Source of the DNA: CAZADA01 sp964636945
Lineage (GTDB): Bacteria; Pseudomonadota; Alphaproteobacteria; Caulobacterales; Maricaulaceae
Direction: 5' to 3'
NCBI GenBank assembly: GCA_964636945.1
Contig: CAZWVH010000003.1
Span: 1 to 64,000, forward strand
DNA length: 64,000 bases
In this document: positions 23,655-32,471 of the stretch, one piece after another
Position numbering within the stretch: position 1 is the first letter of the stretch
Layout: each line of letters starts with the position of its first letter
Position numbers and translations under genes: made by a program
Notes under the pieces: model-generated
Told to the model about the DNA's origin: nothing
Seen by the model: only the letters and a program-made list of their open reading frames with translations
Database searches by the model: none

Positions 23655-23742
23655 GCCGGACGGGATACAGTCGGTTGAGTCTGTAGCGAACTGTAACTGA
23701 GCGTGATAACCTCAGACCATTGTGAATCAATGGAGCGACCAC

Positions 23743-24120
23743 ATGCGTCTTGTCTCAGCCATTGCCATGATCGGCGCCTTCGCGTTCAGCGCCCCATCCT
23801 TCGCCCAGGAAAGTTCTGAAAACGCCACGCGCGCGGCTGAGGGCTCGTTCGAGGCCTCCGAACAGTCGGTCGCAGCGGCAGCCATGCTGACGGCGTCGGG
23901 CGTGCAAGTCGTTATGGGAGCTGTGGCCGTACCGCTTGGACTGACCGGTTCCGCCTTGGAAGGCAGCGGCCAAAGCGCAACGGGATCGGCCATTGCACTC
24001 TGGGACGGCGCCAATACGCCCATCGTCATCGACGATGAAGTCGTCATCGGCGCGGCGCCGCCGCCCAATGTTCCATTTGAAGCGCAGTTTGAGGTCGCTG
24101 ACGACAACGCGGATCACTAG
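23743..24120 (+). CDS. Small secreted Ala/Ser/Val-rich protein of unknown function
   Basis: I do not recognise a family. The product is 125 residues, with a signal peptide MRLVSAIAMIGAFAFSAPSFA. The mature part starts with an ENATRAAEGSFEASEQSVAAAAM stretch that is amphipathic and rich in Ala, Ser and Glu, followed by glycine/valine-rich hydrophobic segments (VQVVMGAVAVPLGLTGSALEGSG) and an acidic tail. GGAGCGACCAC lies before the ATG at 23743; an upstream in-frame ATG-like start at 23722 is weaker. It lies between the thioredoxin-like gene and the DUF2145 gene. A role at the envelope is inferred only from secretion. Confidence 0.65.
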   Translation: MRLVSAIAMIGAFAFSAPSFAQESSENATRAAEGSFEASEQSVAAAAMLTASGVQVVMGAVAVPLGLTGSALEGSGQSATGSAIALWDGANTPIVIDDEVVIGAAPPPNVPFEAQFEVADDNADH

Positions 24121-24285
24121 ACCGCGCCGTCAACTCTACGGGGACAAGGGCTGACGTCAATCGAACTGCACGCCGGCAAAATTGCCCTGCGAGCCAGACT
24201 GTACTTGCTTTGAAGTGCGCCAAGACAGCACGATGCACTCTGCCAACCATCACACCTCACCCGCCCGCCACCAAGGAGTTGAGTT

Positions 24286-25137
24286 ATGCGTGTTTTGATT
24301 GCGTCCTGCGCGATGGCTTTGAGCCTGGTTGCCTCGTTAACTGCGCCGGTTATGGCGCAATCAAGTCGGTCGGGCGCCACTCCCGAATCCATCGCGCCCA
24401 AGACGGCTGCTGAATTCTCGAAGCAAATTGAGCGCGCCTTGGCGTCGCGCGACGCCCGCGTGGCGCTGGTGTTCCGCACAGGTCGCCCGCAGGCCGATTT
24501 GCCCGAGGGCATTCGCTTCACCCACGGCGCATTCTGGGTCTATCAGGATATCGTTACCGACGATGGCGAGTCGAGAAAGGGCTACGCAGTTTATAATCTC
24601 TACGCCGGTGGGGATGCTGGGGGCCCCAATGATCGTTCCGCCCTCGTCCAGGACTTTCCCTATGATTTCACGGCGCCGATGGCCGAGGCCAAGGCTGGCG
24701 TGATTGTGTTGACGCCTGAAATGCAACGCCGGGTGCTTAATCTCATGGCCTCGTCCACTTACGCGGCGTTACACCAGCCCAATTATTCGTTGGTTTCCAA
24801 TCCACATGACCTTAAGTATCAAAATTGCAACGAGTTTTATCTCGACGTCATCGCGTCTGCGGCGTGGGAGACCGATGACCGCACTCAAATCAAAGTAAAT
24901 CTGGCCGAATATTTTGAGCCGGCAGAGGTCAAGACCAATGTATTTCAACGCGTCTTCGGCCCGATGGTGAATGACATGGTGGAAACTGACGACCATAGCG
25001 GCGGCGTCCGCACCGCCACCTTTTTGTCCATTGCGCGCTTTTTGGAGACCTATAAGCTTTCGGAGTCCGCCTTCGAATTGTCCTATGATCCATTTGGCGG
25101 TGTGGAAGGGCTGGCCATCGTTTCGCCGCTTCAATAG
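24286..25137 (+). CDS. DUF2145 family secreted protein
   Basis: A 283-residue protein with a signal peptide ending at VMAQ (residue 25). The body matches DUF2145: a His in PEGIRFTHGAFWVYQDI, YAVYNLYAGG, SALVQDFPYDF, LHQPNYSLVSNPHDLKYQNCNEFYLDVIASAAW. The His and the Cys in QNCNEF are invariant-looking and arranged as in permuted NlpC/P60-like cysteine amidases, so a peptidase or amidase role is a reasonable inference but not known. AAGGAGTTGAGTT precedes the ATG. The 165-bp leader (24121-24285) holds no other gene. The membrane-protein gene follows after 76 bases. Confidence 0.72.
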   Translation: MRVLIASCAMALSLVASLTAPVMAQSSRSGATPESIAPKTAAEFSKQIERALASRDARVALVFRTGRPQADLPEGIRFTHGAFWVYQDIVTDDGESRKGYAVYNLYAGGDAGGPNDRSALVQDFPYDFTAPMAEAKAGVIVLTPEMQRRVLNLMASSTYAALHQPNYSLVSNPHDLKYQNCNEFYLDVIASAAWETDDRTQIKVNLAEYFEPAEVKTNVFQRVFGPMVNDMVETDDHSGGVRTATFLSIARFLETYKLSESAFELSYDPFGGVEGLAIVSPLQ

Positions 25138-25213
25138 CAGTGCAGGCCGCGTTGGTAGGTTGCCGTATGAAATTGCCTTCGCATATCCTGGCGGCGCGAT
25201 TGCGGGGACAGCG

Positions 25214-26362
25214 ATGAAATGGGCGGTTGAGCGGTTCATAAACCTGATCATTTTGGTTTTTGTGTTGGCGTTCCTCTCGGAGACGGCTTTGCTGCTATGG
25301 GAGTATCGTCAGTCCGCCGGGGAATTGCGGCTCGCATTTGGCACACACCAATTTGTCTTCTACCCCACATTCGGCATTTTGGTGCTGTTTCTGTTCCGAT
25401 CGCTTGCCGTTGAAGTGGTCACAGACGCGCTGACGTCGGGATTTCGATCATCAATGATGGTCTTTGGCGCCTTCGCACTCTCTCTGATTGCATCAGCAGG
25501 ATTAACCTATTCATTTATTCAAGGCGGCGTGGCGTCGCCGTGGGAGATCGCTCCCAACGCCACCAGCTCCATGTCATTGGCGAACGGGCAATCTTGCTCG
25601 GCTGACAATCTTGACATCGAACACGAGCGGATCCGCGATTGGTATCGCACATCTGAAGATCCAACCATCGCATCCGGGGCGTGCAGCCGATTGCCAACCG
25701 CTGAGATCGCCTATTGTCCCGTCGATCCGTTGGCTACGACATCGGGCCAATGCTGTGCAGTCCAGGAGTCGCTGCAAGTATGCGCGAACGTATTGCGTGA
25801 AGAATCGCCGTCTCGCCTTCTGAGTGTGCGCGCACCAGTGCTATTCGCGAAATCCACGTTCATTTTGTTGATCTTCGCTCTCGGCCTCGCATTGGCAATG
25901 GGCGTGCGCAACATCGATTTTCACTCCACGCAGGACCGCGTGGATAAGGGCCGGCGCGCCGTGTTTGGGGCTATTTTGATGGCCTCATGGCCTGTTCTCA
26001 ATCACGTCTATCTGCAAGCCTCCGACATGATGTACGGCGCGGAGGGCGGACTTTACAGACGCTTGGCCATGTTGTTTGCGGCAGGATTCTTAGCCTGGCT
26101 GCTGGCCATTGTGTCCTTCGTGCTGCGCTCCACCCAAAGCCCCGGACAAGCGGGGCTGGGCCGTTTGGTGTCATTGGGCTCGGCGGTGTTCGGCGTGGCC
26201 ACGTATGAGCGTTTGCTCAATCTGGTGGCGCGGTTTGCTGGGCCGGGCGCAGGTTGGCATGAAATCTTGGCGTTTGTCATTATTTACGCCACGGTGGCCT
26301 GGCAGATTTCCGCCCTCGCCGTACGCCAAACGCCGAAATCAGACGTTGAGCCACAATCGTAG
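25214..26362 (+). CDS. Polytopic membrane protein with Cys-rich periplasmic loop
   Basis: A 382-residue protein with no family I recognise. About six or seven hydrophobic segments are seen: near residues 10-30, 48-68, 75-100, then a long loop of about 115 residues with several Cys (SCSADN, GACSRL, AYCPVD, QCCAVQ, VCANV), then TM segments from about 215 to 365. The loop is likely periplasmic and could form disulfides, which may link it to the thioredoxin-like gene upstream; this is an inference. ATG at 25214 has GGGGACAGCG upstream; the frame is open further upstream within DUF2145. Confidence 0.7.
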   Translation: MKWAVERFINLIILVFVLAFLSETALLLWEYRQSAGELRLAFGTHQFVFYPTFGILVLFLFRSLAVEVVTDALTSGFRSSMMVFGAFALSLIASAGLTYSFIQGGVASPWEIAPNATSSMSLANGQSCSADNLDIEHERIRDWYRTSEDPTIASGACSRLPTAEIAYCPVDPLATTSGQCCAVQESLQVCANVLREESPSRLLSVRAPVLFAKSTFILLIFALGLALAMGVRNIDFHSTQDRVDKGRRAVFGAILMASWPVLNHVYLQASDMMYGAEGGLYRRLAMLFAAGFLAWLLAIVSFVLRSTQSPGQAGLGRLVSLGSAVFGVATYERLLNLVARFAGPGAGWHEILAFVIIYATVAWQISALAVRQTPKSDVEPQS

Positions 26363-26463
26363 ACCGTCCCTCAATAATGACAGTGCCCCGATGAACCAAT
26401 CTGGGTCATCGAACGTTAAGATTCAGCCTGCACACTGGTGCGGTAACGTAATGTAAGGGGCGC

Positions 26464-26628
26464 ATGATGATGCAAGACCAAGAACACGACCTATTCCCCG
26501 CAATGCTGGCCGCCATTGTAAACGCCGAAAGACAAGTCGAGACCGTCTCTCGTCGCCGACTTGACGGCTTTACAACCTGGCGTGGATTGCCGTTTGATGT
26601 GTATGCGCGCACCGCGCATTCGCGTTAA
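26464..26628 (+). CDS. Small 54-residue protein overlapping the valS stop
   Basis: A short open frame beginning with three ATG codons, with AAGGGG just 3 bases before the first and 6 before the second. The predicted product is MMMQDQEHDLFPAMLAAIVN continuing to VYARTAHSR, with an amphipathic first half and an Arg-rich middle (VSRRRLDGF). Its TAA overlaps the convergent valS stop (TTAA read on both strands). The 101 bases before it could hold a promoter. It resembles no family I know; the strong ribosome binding site and coding-like composition argue it is real. Confidence 0.5.
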   Translation: MMMQDQEHDLFPAMLAAIVNAERQVETVSRRRLDGFTTWRGLPFDVYARTAHSR

Positions 26629-29456
26629 ACTGCGCTTTCCAATCGCTCCAAAGCAGAAGCCAATTTTTGTTTTTGCGCCTCATAGGCCGATTGTTTTTCA
26701 CGCTCGGCGGCAACCACGTCATCGGGCGCATTGGCGACAAACTTTTCGTTCGATAGTTTTTTGATCAATCGGCCGATCTCGCTGTCCACTTTTGCGATTT
26801 CCTTGGCCAAACGCGAGCGCTCGGCGTCCAGATCCACATGGCCTTCCAGCGGCAACACGATGGTGGTCCCGTCGATCACGGTTTGCACGCCATCTTTGCG
26901 CTGTTTGTCTTGCCCGCGTTTGATGTCCTTGAGCTGGGCGCGCCGGCAGATGATGTCGTGGTGAACCTTGATCCGATCGCGGGTGGCCGCGCTCGCCCCG
27001 AAATAGCGGCAGGGCAATTTGGCCGCGGCCGGCAAACCGATTTCTGCCCGCACCGAACGGATGGCGGTGACAAACCGGATCAGCCAGTTGATTTCCGCAT
27101 CGGCTTCGGCGTCGATCAGGCTGTCCGGCAAATCCGGCCAGCGCTCCACAATCAACAGATTATCGCGACCCGTCTCCGGTGCGGTTTGGCCCCAGAGTTC
27201 CTCGGTGATGAACGGAATGAAGGGGTGGAGCAGTTTCAGCAATTGATCGAGCGTCCATGACGCACAGGCTTGGGTCTCCGCACGCGCCTCGGCCTCGGGA
27301 CCCTCCTCGGCCTCACTGGCGAGCGCGGGTTTGATCAGCTCCAAATACCAATCGCAAAACACATTCCAGGCAAACCGATAGACCCCGGCGGCCGCATCAG
27401 CGAAGCGATAACGTTCAAGATCGTCGGTCAGAGTGCGTGCGGCGCGCGTCACCTCGCCAATCATCCAACGATTCACCGTGAGTTTCGCTTTGGCCGGATC
27501 AAAATTGGGGTCGGGCTTGCAGCCATTCATCTGCAATAGGCGCGTGGCGTTCCAGACCTTGGTGCCAAAATTGCGATACCCCTCCACCCGCTCAATGGAA
27601 AAGCGCAGTTCTTGGCCCTGCACTGCTTGGGCGGCCATGGTGAAGCGCATGGCGTCCGCGCCATAGCGCGGAATCCCGTCGGGAAATTGCGCTCGGGTGA
27701 GTTTTTCAATGCGCTTTTTGTCGGAGTCTTTACTGACTTGCATGATCCGCTTTTGGACCAAGGTCTCCACGTCTGCCCCATCGAGCACATCCAATGGGTC
27801 AATGGTGTTGCCGATGGATTTGGACATTTTCTGCCCCTTCTCGTCCAAAACGAGCGGGGTGATGTAGACGTCCTTGAAGGGAACCTCGTCCATGAAATGC
27901 AGGCCCTGCATCATCATGCGGGCGACCCAAAAGAAAATAATNNNNNNNNNNNNNNNNNNNNNNNNNNNNNNNNNNNNNNNNNNNNNNNNNNNNNNNNNNN
28001 NNNNNNNNNNNNNNNNNNNNNNNNNNNNNNNNNNNNNNNNNGGCCCATACCAGGCCGGAATCCGGTGCCCCCACCACAACTGGCGGGAGATGCACCAGGG
28101 CTGGATGTTGGTCAGCCAATGATTGTAAATCTTGGTCCAGTTCTCCGGCACAAAGCGCGTGCGCCCATCGGCCACGGCCTCCAACGCCGGTTTGGCCAAA
28201 GTTTCAGCGTCCACAAACCATTGATCGGTGAGCATGGGCTCAATGATCACGCCTGAACGATCGCCAAAGGGCTGCATGATTGTTTTGTCTTCAACGCCGA
28301 TCATCAGGCCTTCGGCATCGATGTTGGCGACGACCCGTTTGCGCGCGGCGAACCGATCCATGCCGCGATACTCGTCGGGAACCAGATTGATGGCGTCAAC
28401 ATAGGCTTCGTCCGGCGCTCCGGCCTCTGACACCAGTTTCTGCGCCTTCGCCGCCTCGTCGGCGTATGGCGCGCCGTCGTCGCGCAACCGGCCTTGGGTG
28501 TCCATCAGCCGGTACATGGGGATGTTGTTGCGCTTGGCGACTTCGTAGTCATTGAAATCGTGGGCGCCGGTGATCTTAACCGCGCCGGAGCCAAACGCGG
28601 GATCGGGATACTCGTCGGTGATGATGGGGATCAACCGGCGATGTTCCTTCGGACCGACGGGAATCTCACACAATTTGCCCACTATGGGGGCATAGCGTTC
28701 ATCCGACGGATGCACAGCCACCGCGCCGTCGCCGAGCATGGTTTCAGGGCGCGTGGTGGCGATGGAAATATAGTTGCGCGTTTCGCGCAGGGTGACATTT
28801 CCGTCCGCGTCTTTTTCGACGTATTCGTAGGTTTCTCCGTCCTGGAGCGGGTACTTAAAGTGCCACATATGGCCGGGCCGCTCGATATTCTCGACCTCGA
28901 GGTCAGAAATCGCGGTCTCAAACTTAGGATCCCAATTGACCAAGCGCTTGGCGCGATAGATCAGCCCTTCATTGTACAGATCGACGAAAACCTTGCGCAC
29001 GGCGGCCGATAGGCCCTCGTCCATGGTAAAGCGTTCCCGGCTCCAATCACACGAGGCGCCCAGCCGACGAAGCTGGCGCAATATCATGCCGCCGGATTCG
29101 TCTTTCCACGCCCAGACGCGCTTGAGGAATTCGTCCCGGCCCATATCGCGCCGAGACGGTTCTTGGCGCTCGGCCAACTGTCGCTCCACCACCATTTGCG
29201 TGGCGATGCCGGCATGGTCGGTGCCCGGCTGCCAAAGCACCGTCTTGCCCTGCATGCGATGATAGCGGGTCAACAGGTCCTGCAGCGTGTTGTTGAGCGC
29301 ATGGCCAATGTGCAACGAGCCCGTGACATTGGGCGGCGGAATCACAATGCAAAAGGCGTCCTCGCCATCCTTGGCGGGCTGAAACGCGCCCGATTGCTCC
29401 CACGCCTCATAAATGCGCGGTTCTACTGCTGCAGGATCAAAGGTCTTATCCAGCAC
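26625..29456 (-). CDS. valS: Valyl-tRNA synthetase, interrupted by an assembly gap
   Basis: Class I aminoacyl-tRNA synthetase for valine, with the HIGH-type motif PPPNVTGSLHIGHALNNT near residue 45 and the KMSKSIGNT motif. The editing domain and anticodon-binding domain follow, and the C-terminal coiled coil (about the last 65 residues, ending LASALERLESAV) is intact. A run of 100 N interrupts the gene between AWYG and IIFFWVARMMM. The GTG at 29456 is the start, as no nearer ATG fits. In other ValS about 70 residues lie between those motifs, but the 100 N allow 33, so the N run is a placeholder and the real gene is longer. The gene is downstream of popZ. Confidence 0.95.
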   Translation of the reverse strand: MLDKTFDPAAVEPRIYEAWEQSGAFQPAKDGEDAFCIVIPPPNVTGSLHIGHALNNTLQDLLTRYHRMQGKTVLWQPGTDHAGIATQMVVERQLAERQEPSRRDMGRDEFLKRVWAWKDESGGMILRQLRRLGASCDWSRERFTMDEGLSAAVRKVFVDLYNEGLIYRAKRLVNWDPKFETAISDLEVENIERPGHMWHFKYPLQDGETYEYVEKDADGNVTLRETRNYISIATTRPETMLGDGAVAVHPSDERYAPIVGKLCEIPVGPKEHRRLIPIITDEYPDPAFGSGAVKITGAHDFNDYEVAKRNNIPMYRLMDTQGRLRDDGAPYADEAAKAQKLVSEAGAPDEAYVDAINLVPDEYRGMDRFAARKRVVANIDAEGLMIGVEDKTIMQPFGDRSGVIIEPMLTDQWFVDAETLAKPALEAVADGRTRFVPENWTKIYNHWLTNIQPWCISRQLWWGHRIPAWYGXXXXXXXXXXXXXXXXXXXXXXXXXXXXXXXXXXIIFFWVARMMMQGLHFMDEVPFKDVYITPLVLDEKGQKMSKSIGNTIDPLDVLDGADVETLVQKRIMQVSKDSDKKRIEKLTRAQFPDGIPRYGADAMRFTMAAQAVQGQELRFSIERVEGYRNFGTKVWNATRLLQMNGCKPDPNFDPAKAKLTVNRWMIGEVTRAARTLTDDLERYRFADAAAGVYRFAWNVFCDWYLELIKPALASEAEEGPEAEARAETQACASWTLDQLLKLLHPFIPFITEELWGQTAPETGRDNLLIVERWPDLPDSLIDAEADAEINWLIRFVTAIRSVRAEIGLPAAAKLPCRYFGASAATRDRIKVHHDIICRRAQLKDIKRGQDKQRKDGVQTVIDGTTIVLPLEGHVDLDAERSRLAKEIAKVDSEIGRLIKKLSNEKFVANAPDDVVAAEREKQSAYEAQKQKLASALERLESAV
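27942..28041. other. Scaffold gap of 100 N
   Basis: Exactly 100 undetermined bases within valS. The round number is the usual placeholder for a gap of unknown size, and the flanking protein motifs suggest that roughly 210 to 260 bases are missing in truth. Confidence 0.97.
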
Positions 29457-29558
29457 GGCCCATTCTCAAATTTGCTCAAACAACGAGGATCACGCGCTAT
29501 ACCAGCACGTGACCGACTTTGTGGAGGGGGCGGCGCGGTTTTCTCGCAGATCGTGCGC

Positions 29559-30092
29559 CTAGCGGCGTGCGCGCGCGATGATGCGGTCGATTTCCTCGGC
29601 CACGCTGGCGCGGACAATCGACTCCAAATTGGCGTCGAGCCATTCGCGCAACATGGGCTTCAGCATTTCGCGCACCAAATCGTCCAGCGTCACGCCAGGG
29701 CTATTGCGACTGGCCACCATGATGTTGGTCAAAAGAGCGCCGAACGCGCCAGCCGTGGCGTCGGCCACCGGAGCGCTGACAATGGAGTCCTCGTCCTGCT
29801 TGGGACGACGTTCACTTTCGCCTGACTTTTCATTGCGCGTTGGAACAGGGCCATCCGCATGCGTCCCGCCATTGTGCGTGGAGGCAGCGGACGACGGCGC
29901 CTCGACTAACTCGTCGTCTTCGTCCGTGATCTCGAGAACTTCGTCATCGAGACCAGGTTCGTCAAACTGAGTGTCGCGACTTGGGGCCTCAACGGCCTGC
30001 TCGTCCACTTCATCTTCCTCAGCAATAATGCGCCGAATAGAGGCAAGAATATCCTCCATCGACGGCTCTTGCTCAGCTTTCTGCTCAGCCAT
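29559..30092 (-). CDS. popZ: PopZ-like polar organising protein (DUF2497)
   Basis: A 177-residue protein with the PopZ layout: N-terminal helix EPSMEDILASIRRIIAEED, a long acidic Pro/Glu/Asp-rich middle (residues about 25-110) and C-terminal helices GVTLDDLVREMLKPMLREWLDANLESIVRASVAEEIDRIIARARR, which in Caulobacter drive oligomerisation and client binding at the cell pole. The position between valS and tolC is the standard alphaproteobacterial order. The acidic middle is shorter than in C. crescentus relative to other features. GTGAGGCGCC precedes the ATG. Confidence 0.9.
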   Translation of the reverse strand: MAEQKAEQEPSMEDILASIRRIIAEEDEVDEQAVEAPSRDTQFDEPGLDDEVLEITDEDDELVEAPSSAASTHNGGTHADGPVPTRNEKSGESERRPKQDEDSIVSAPVADATAGAFGALLTNIMVASRNSPGVTLDDLVREMLKPMLREWLDANLESIVRASVAEEIDRIIARARR

Positions 30093-30201
30093 GGCGCCTC
30101 ACCTTTATGAGTTTTTTCAATATTTGCAGACGCTAAGGTGCGTCGCGCGATGGCGACAACCCCTTTTGCACCGGTTCATCAACCCGGTTCACAAATTTCG
30201 G

Positions 30202-31584
30202 TCAGAACGTCTCGACAATGCCCACGCCAATGGGCCAGCGACGCACCTCGTCCAGATGATCGTCAGGCGAATAAAGCTCCACCGGGAGACCGAGATCCTC
30301 CGCCGTCAAACGTCCAACCGCCTGCAAAACTGCAAAGCCGGCAACTGTGGCGTCCCGTTGCGCCGACACCAAGTCCAAGCGAGCGTTGAGCAATTCTTGT
30401 TCCGCATCCAATACATCCAGCGTCGTGCGCACGCCCACTTGGGCTTCCTGCTCAACGCCATCAAAGGCAATGGTGTTGGCCCGCACCGCCTCCTCGCCGG
30501 ACGAAATCTGAAACCGGGCCGCATCCAATTGCGACCAGGCGGAAATGGCCGCTTCACGCACCAAACGCTGGGTATTGCGCACTTGAAGCATTTGGGCGGA
30601 AGCCGATTGGCTGGCCTGACGCAAAATTGAGGAATTCACACCCCCATTATACAGCGGCAAGGTGAGCCGCACGCCCGCGGTCACGCCGCGCTGCTCGTCC
30701 AAGGCGAACGGATTGGCTGTGGCGTCAAAGCGCTGATTGTCCGTGTAATTCGCTGAGCCTTCGAGCGACAATCGCGGACGCAGTCCCGACTTGGCTTGGG
30801 TCACGCGCGCTTGGGCGGCCTGTTCAGCAAAACGGGCGGCCACGACGGACGGATTGTTTTCAATCGCCAAGGCAACCGATTCTTCCAGCGTTGCCGGTAG
30901 GAACGGCACCGATGGCGGGTCTTGCAGAGTACCCGGCGCACGGCTAATCACGCGCTCAAAAGCAGCTCGAGAAACCGACAACTGAGCGCGCGCTGCGGCC
31001 AATTGCGAACGCGCGCTGGCAAGACGCGCCTGAGCCTGAGCAACGTCGGTTCGCGTGATCTGGCCCACATCAAAGCGCGCTTGGCTGGCGTCCAACTGCT
31101 CGCTCAGGACAGTGACGTTATTGGCGCGGATGGCTAAAATTTCCTCATCGCGCCATACATCAAGATACGCGGTTGACGCGTCGAACAACACCTGTTGTTC
31201 GGTGGCTTTAAGATCAGCACGTCCCGATTCAATGGCCGCGCGCGCTTCATCAAGGGCGCCGCTCACTGCACCACCAGCATAGAGGGTCTGGCTTGCGGCA
31301 AGGCCCGCCGTCAAATCCTCGGACTGGACCGAGGGGTCGCCGAAATCGGGCTCGCGGCGCGATTCACTCCACGTGAAACCGGTCTCTCCATTGACGGTGG
31401 GCAAGCGGCCAGCGCGCGCCTGCGCCAAATCCTCGTCGATGGCCCGCAATTGGGCGCGTTGGGCCTGGAGTTGCGGATTGGTGTCATAGGCAAGGGCCAA
31501 CGCTTCTTCGAATGTTTGCGCTGATGCTGCGGCAAAACTTAACGAAAGCGCAGTGCACACGCCAATAATCCAACGGACTACCAT
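30202..31584 (-). CDS. tolC: TolC family outer-membrane efflux protein
   Basis: A 460-residue outer-membrane channel subunit for efflux or type I secretion. A signal peptide ends at AAASA (residue 22); two outer membrane factor repeats follow, the first starting TFEEALALAYDTNPQLQAQRAQLRAIDED and the second at about residue 235 (ESVALAIENNPSVVAARFAEQAAQARVTQAKSGLRPRLSLEG). Regular Ala/Gln/Arg-rich helices with duplicated pattern fit the alpha-barrel. AGAGGGG lies 7 bases before the ATG. It precedes popZ and valS on the same strand and follows the pcm-like gene. Confidence 0.93.
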   Translation of the reverse strand: MVVRWIIGVCTALSLSFAAASAQTFEEALALAYDTNPQLQAQRAQLRAIDEDLAQARAGRLPTVNGETGFTWSESRREPDFGDPSVQSEDLTAGLAASQTLYAGGAVSGALDEARAAIESGRADLKATEQQVLFDASTAYLDVWRDEEILAIRANNVTVLSEQLDASQARFDVGQITRTDVAQAQARLASARSQLAAARAQLSVSRAAFERVISRAPGTLQDPPSVPFLPATLEESVALAIENNPSVVAARFAEQAAQARVTQAKSGLRPRLSLEGSANYTDNQRFDATANPFALDEQRGVTAGVRLTLPLYNGGVNSSILRQASQSASAQMLQVRNTQRLVREAAISAWSQLDAARFQISSGEEAVRANTIAFDGVEQEAQVGVRTTLDVLDAEQELLNARLDLVSAQRDATVAGFAVLQAVGRLTAEDLGLPVELYSPDDHLDEVRRWPIGVGIVETF

Positions 31585-31667
31585 GGAGGACCCCTCTTAC
31601 CTATGGCTGTAGGTGGACATATAAGGACGATCCAACCGCCTTGAAGTCGTTACCACCAATGAATGGC

Positions 31668-32330
31668 TTAGAACGAAAATGCTTTCGGTTTACTAAACCC
31701 AGGCAGAAGTGGTGCGACGGCATCGAAAATAACTCGGTCACCTATGGCCGATCCGGTCTTTGTAAAAACGCGCGCAACTCCGCGCCCGTCGACAAACTCA
31801 AACACGCCCAGCCGGCCGCCATCGGACAACTGTTCGCACCAGGCTTGAGGGACGTGCTCGACTGCACCATTGACGAAAATCACATCAAACGGACCGTGAT
31901 TGGCTGCCCCATCTTGGAGCTCGCCGAATACCACGGCTGTGTTGTCTGCGCCGACTTCAGACAACAATTGGCCAGCGCGCTCGACACGTGCATGGTCGTC
32001 TTCAAGACCAATGACCATTTCGCCCAAACGCGCCAGAATTGCCGTGGAGTAACCGCGTGCGCACGCCACATCCAGGATTAAGTCGGTTTTCTCGATCTCA
32101 AGCGCTTGAATCAATTTGGCGAAGTCACGTGGCCGCAGCAGCCAGCGGGACTCGTTCACCTGCACATGCATATCGGCATACGCCTGCGTTACCCGGCCTT
32201 TCGGCACGAAGCGATGACGCGGAATCTCATCCATCGCGTCCAGCAAAGGGCCCAGCGTTACGTCATTCACGCGAACCTGGCCGTTGACCATTTGCGCGCG
32301 CGCGTCATTCGATTCAATCATGGTTGTCAT
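31668..32330 (-). CDS. pcm: Protein-L-isoaspartate O-methyltransferase-like protein
   Basis: A protein of about 220 residues in the PIMT family: ARAQMVNGQVRVNDVTLGPLLDAMDEIPRHRFVP is the classic N-terminus, and LILDVACARGYSTAILARLGEMVIGLE is the SAM-binding glycine-rich motif, here with ACARGY in place of the usual GTGSGY or GCGTGY. The member adjacent to tolC in alphaproteobacteria is a divergent PIMT-like group whose true substrate is unproven. Three start options exist (32336, 32330, 32321); 32330 is used with GGGA just upstream. It is divergent from the tryptophan dioxygenase gene. Confidence 0.8.
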   Translation of the reverse strand: MTTMIESNDARAQMVNGQVRVNDVTLGPLLDAMDEIPRHRFVPKGRVTQAYADMHVQVNESRWLLRPRDFAKLIQALEIEKTDLILDVACARGYSTAILARLGEMVIGLEDDHARVERAGQLLSEVGADNTAVVFGELQDGAANHGPFDVIFVNGAVEHVPQAWCEQLSDGGRLGVFEFVDGRGVARVFTKTGSAIGDRVIFDAVAPLLPGFSKPKAFSF

Positions 32331-32471
32331 TCCCATCGACTGCCCGGGTCTTAGCGGACGCTAAGGGGTCCGGCAATGCGGCGGTGCAACCCAGCTGCGT
32401 ATCGCTCACTTGACACACACCGCTGGAGTAAGGCGGTTAGGCGCATCCCCCTCGCCAATTGGGTTGCGACG

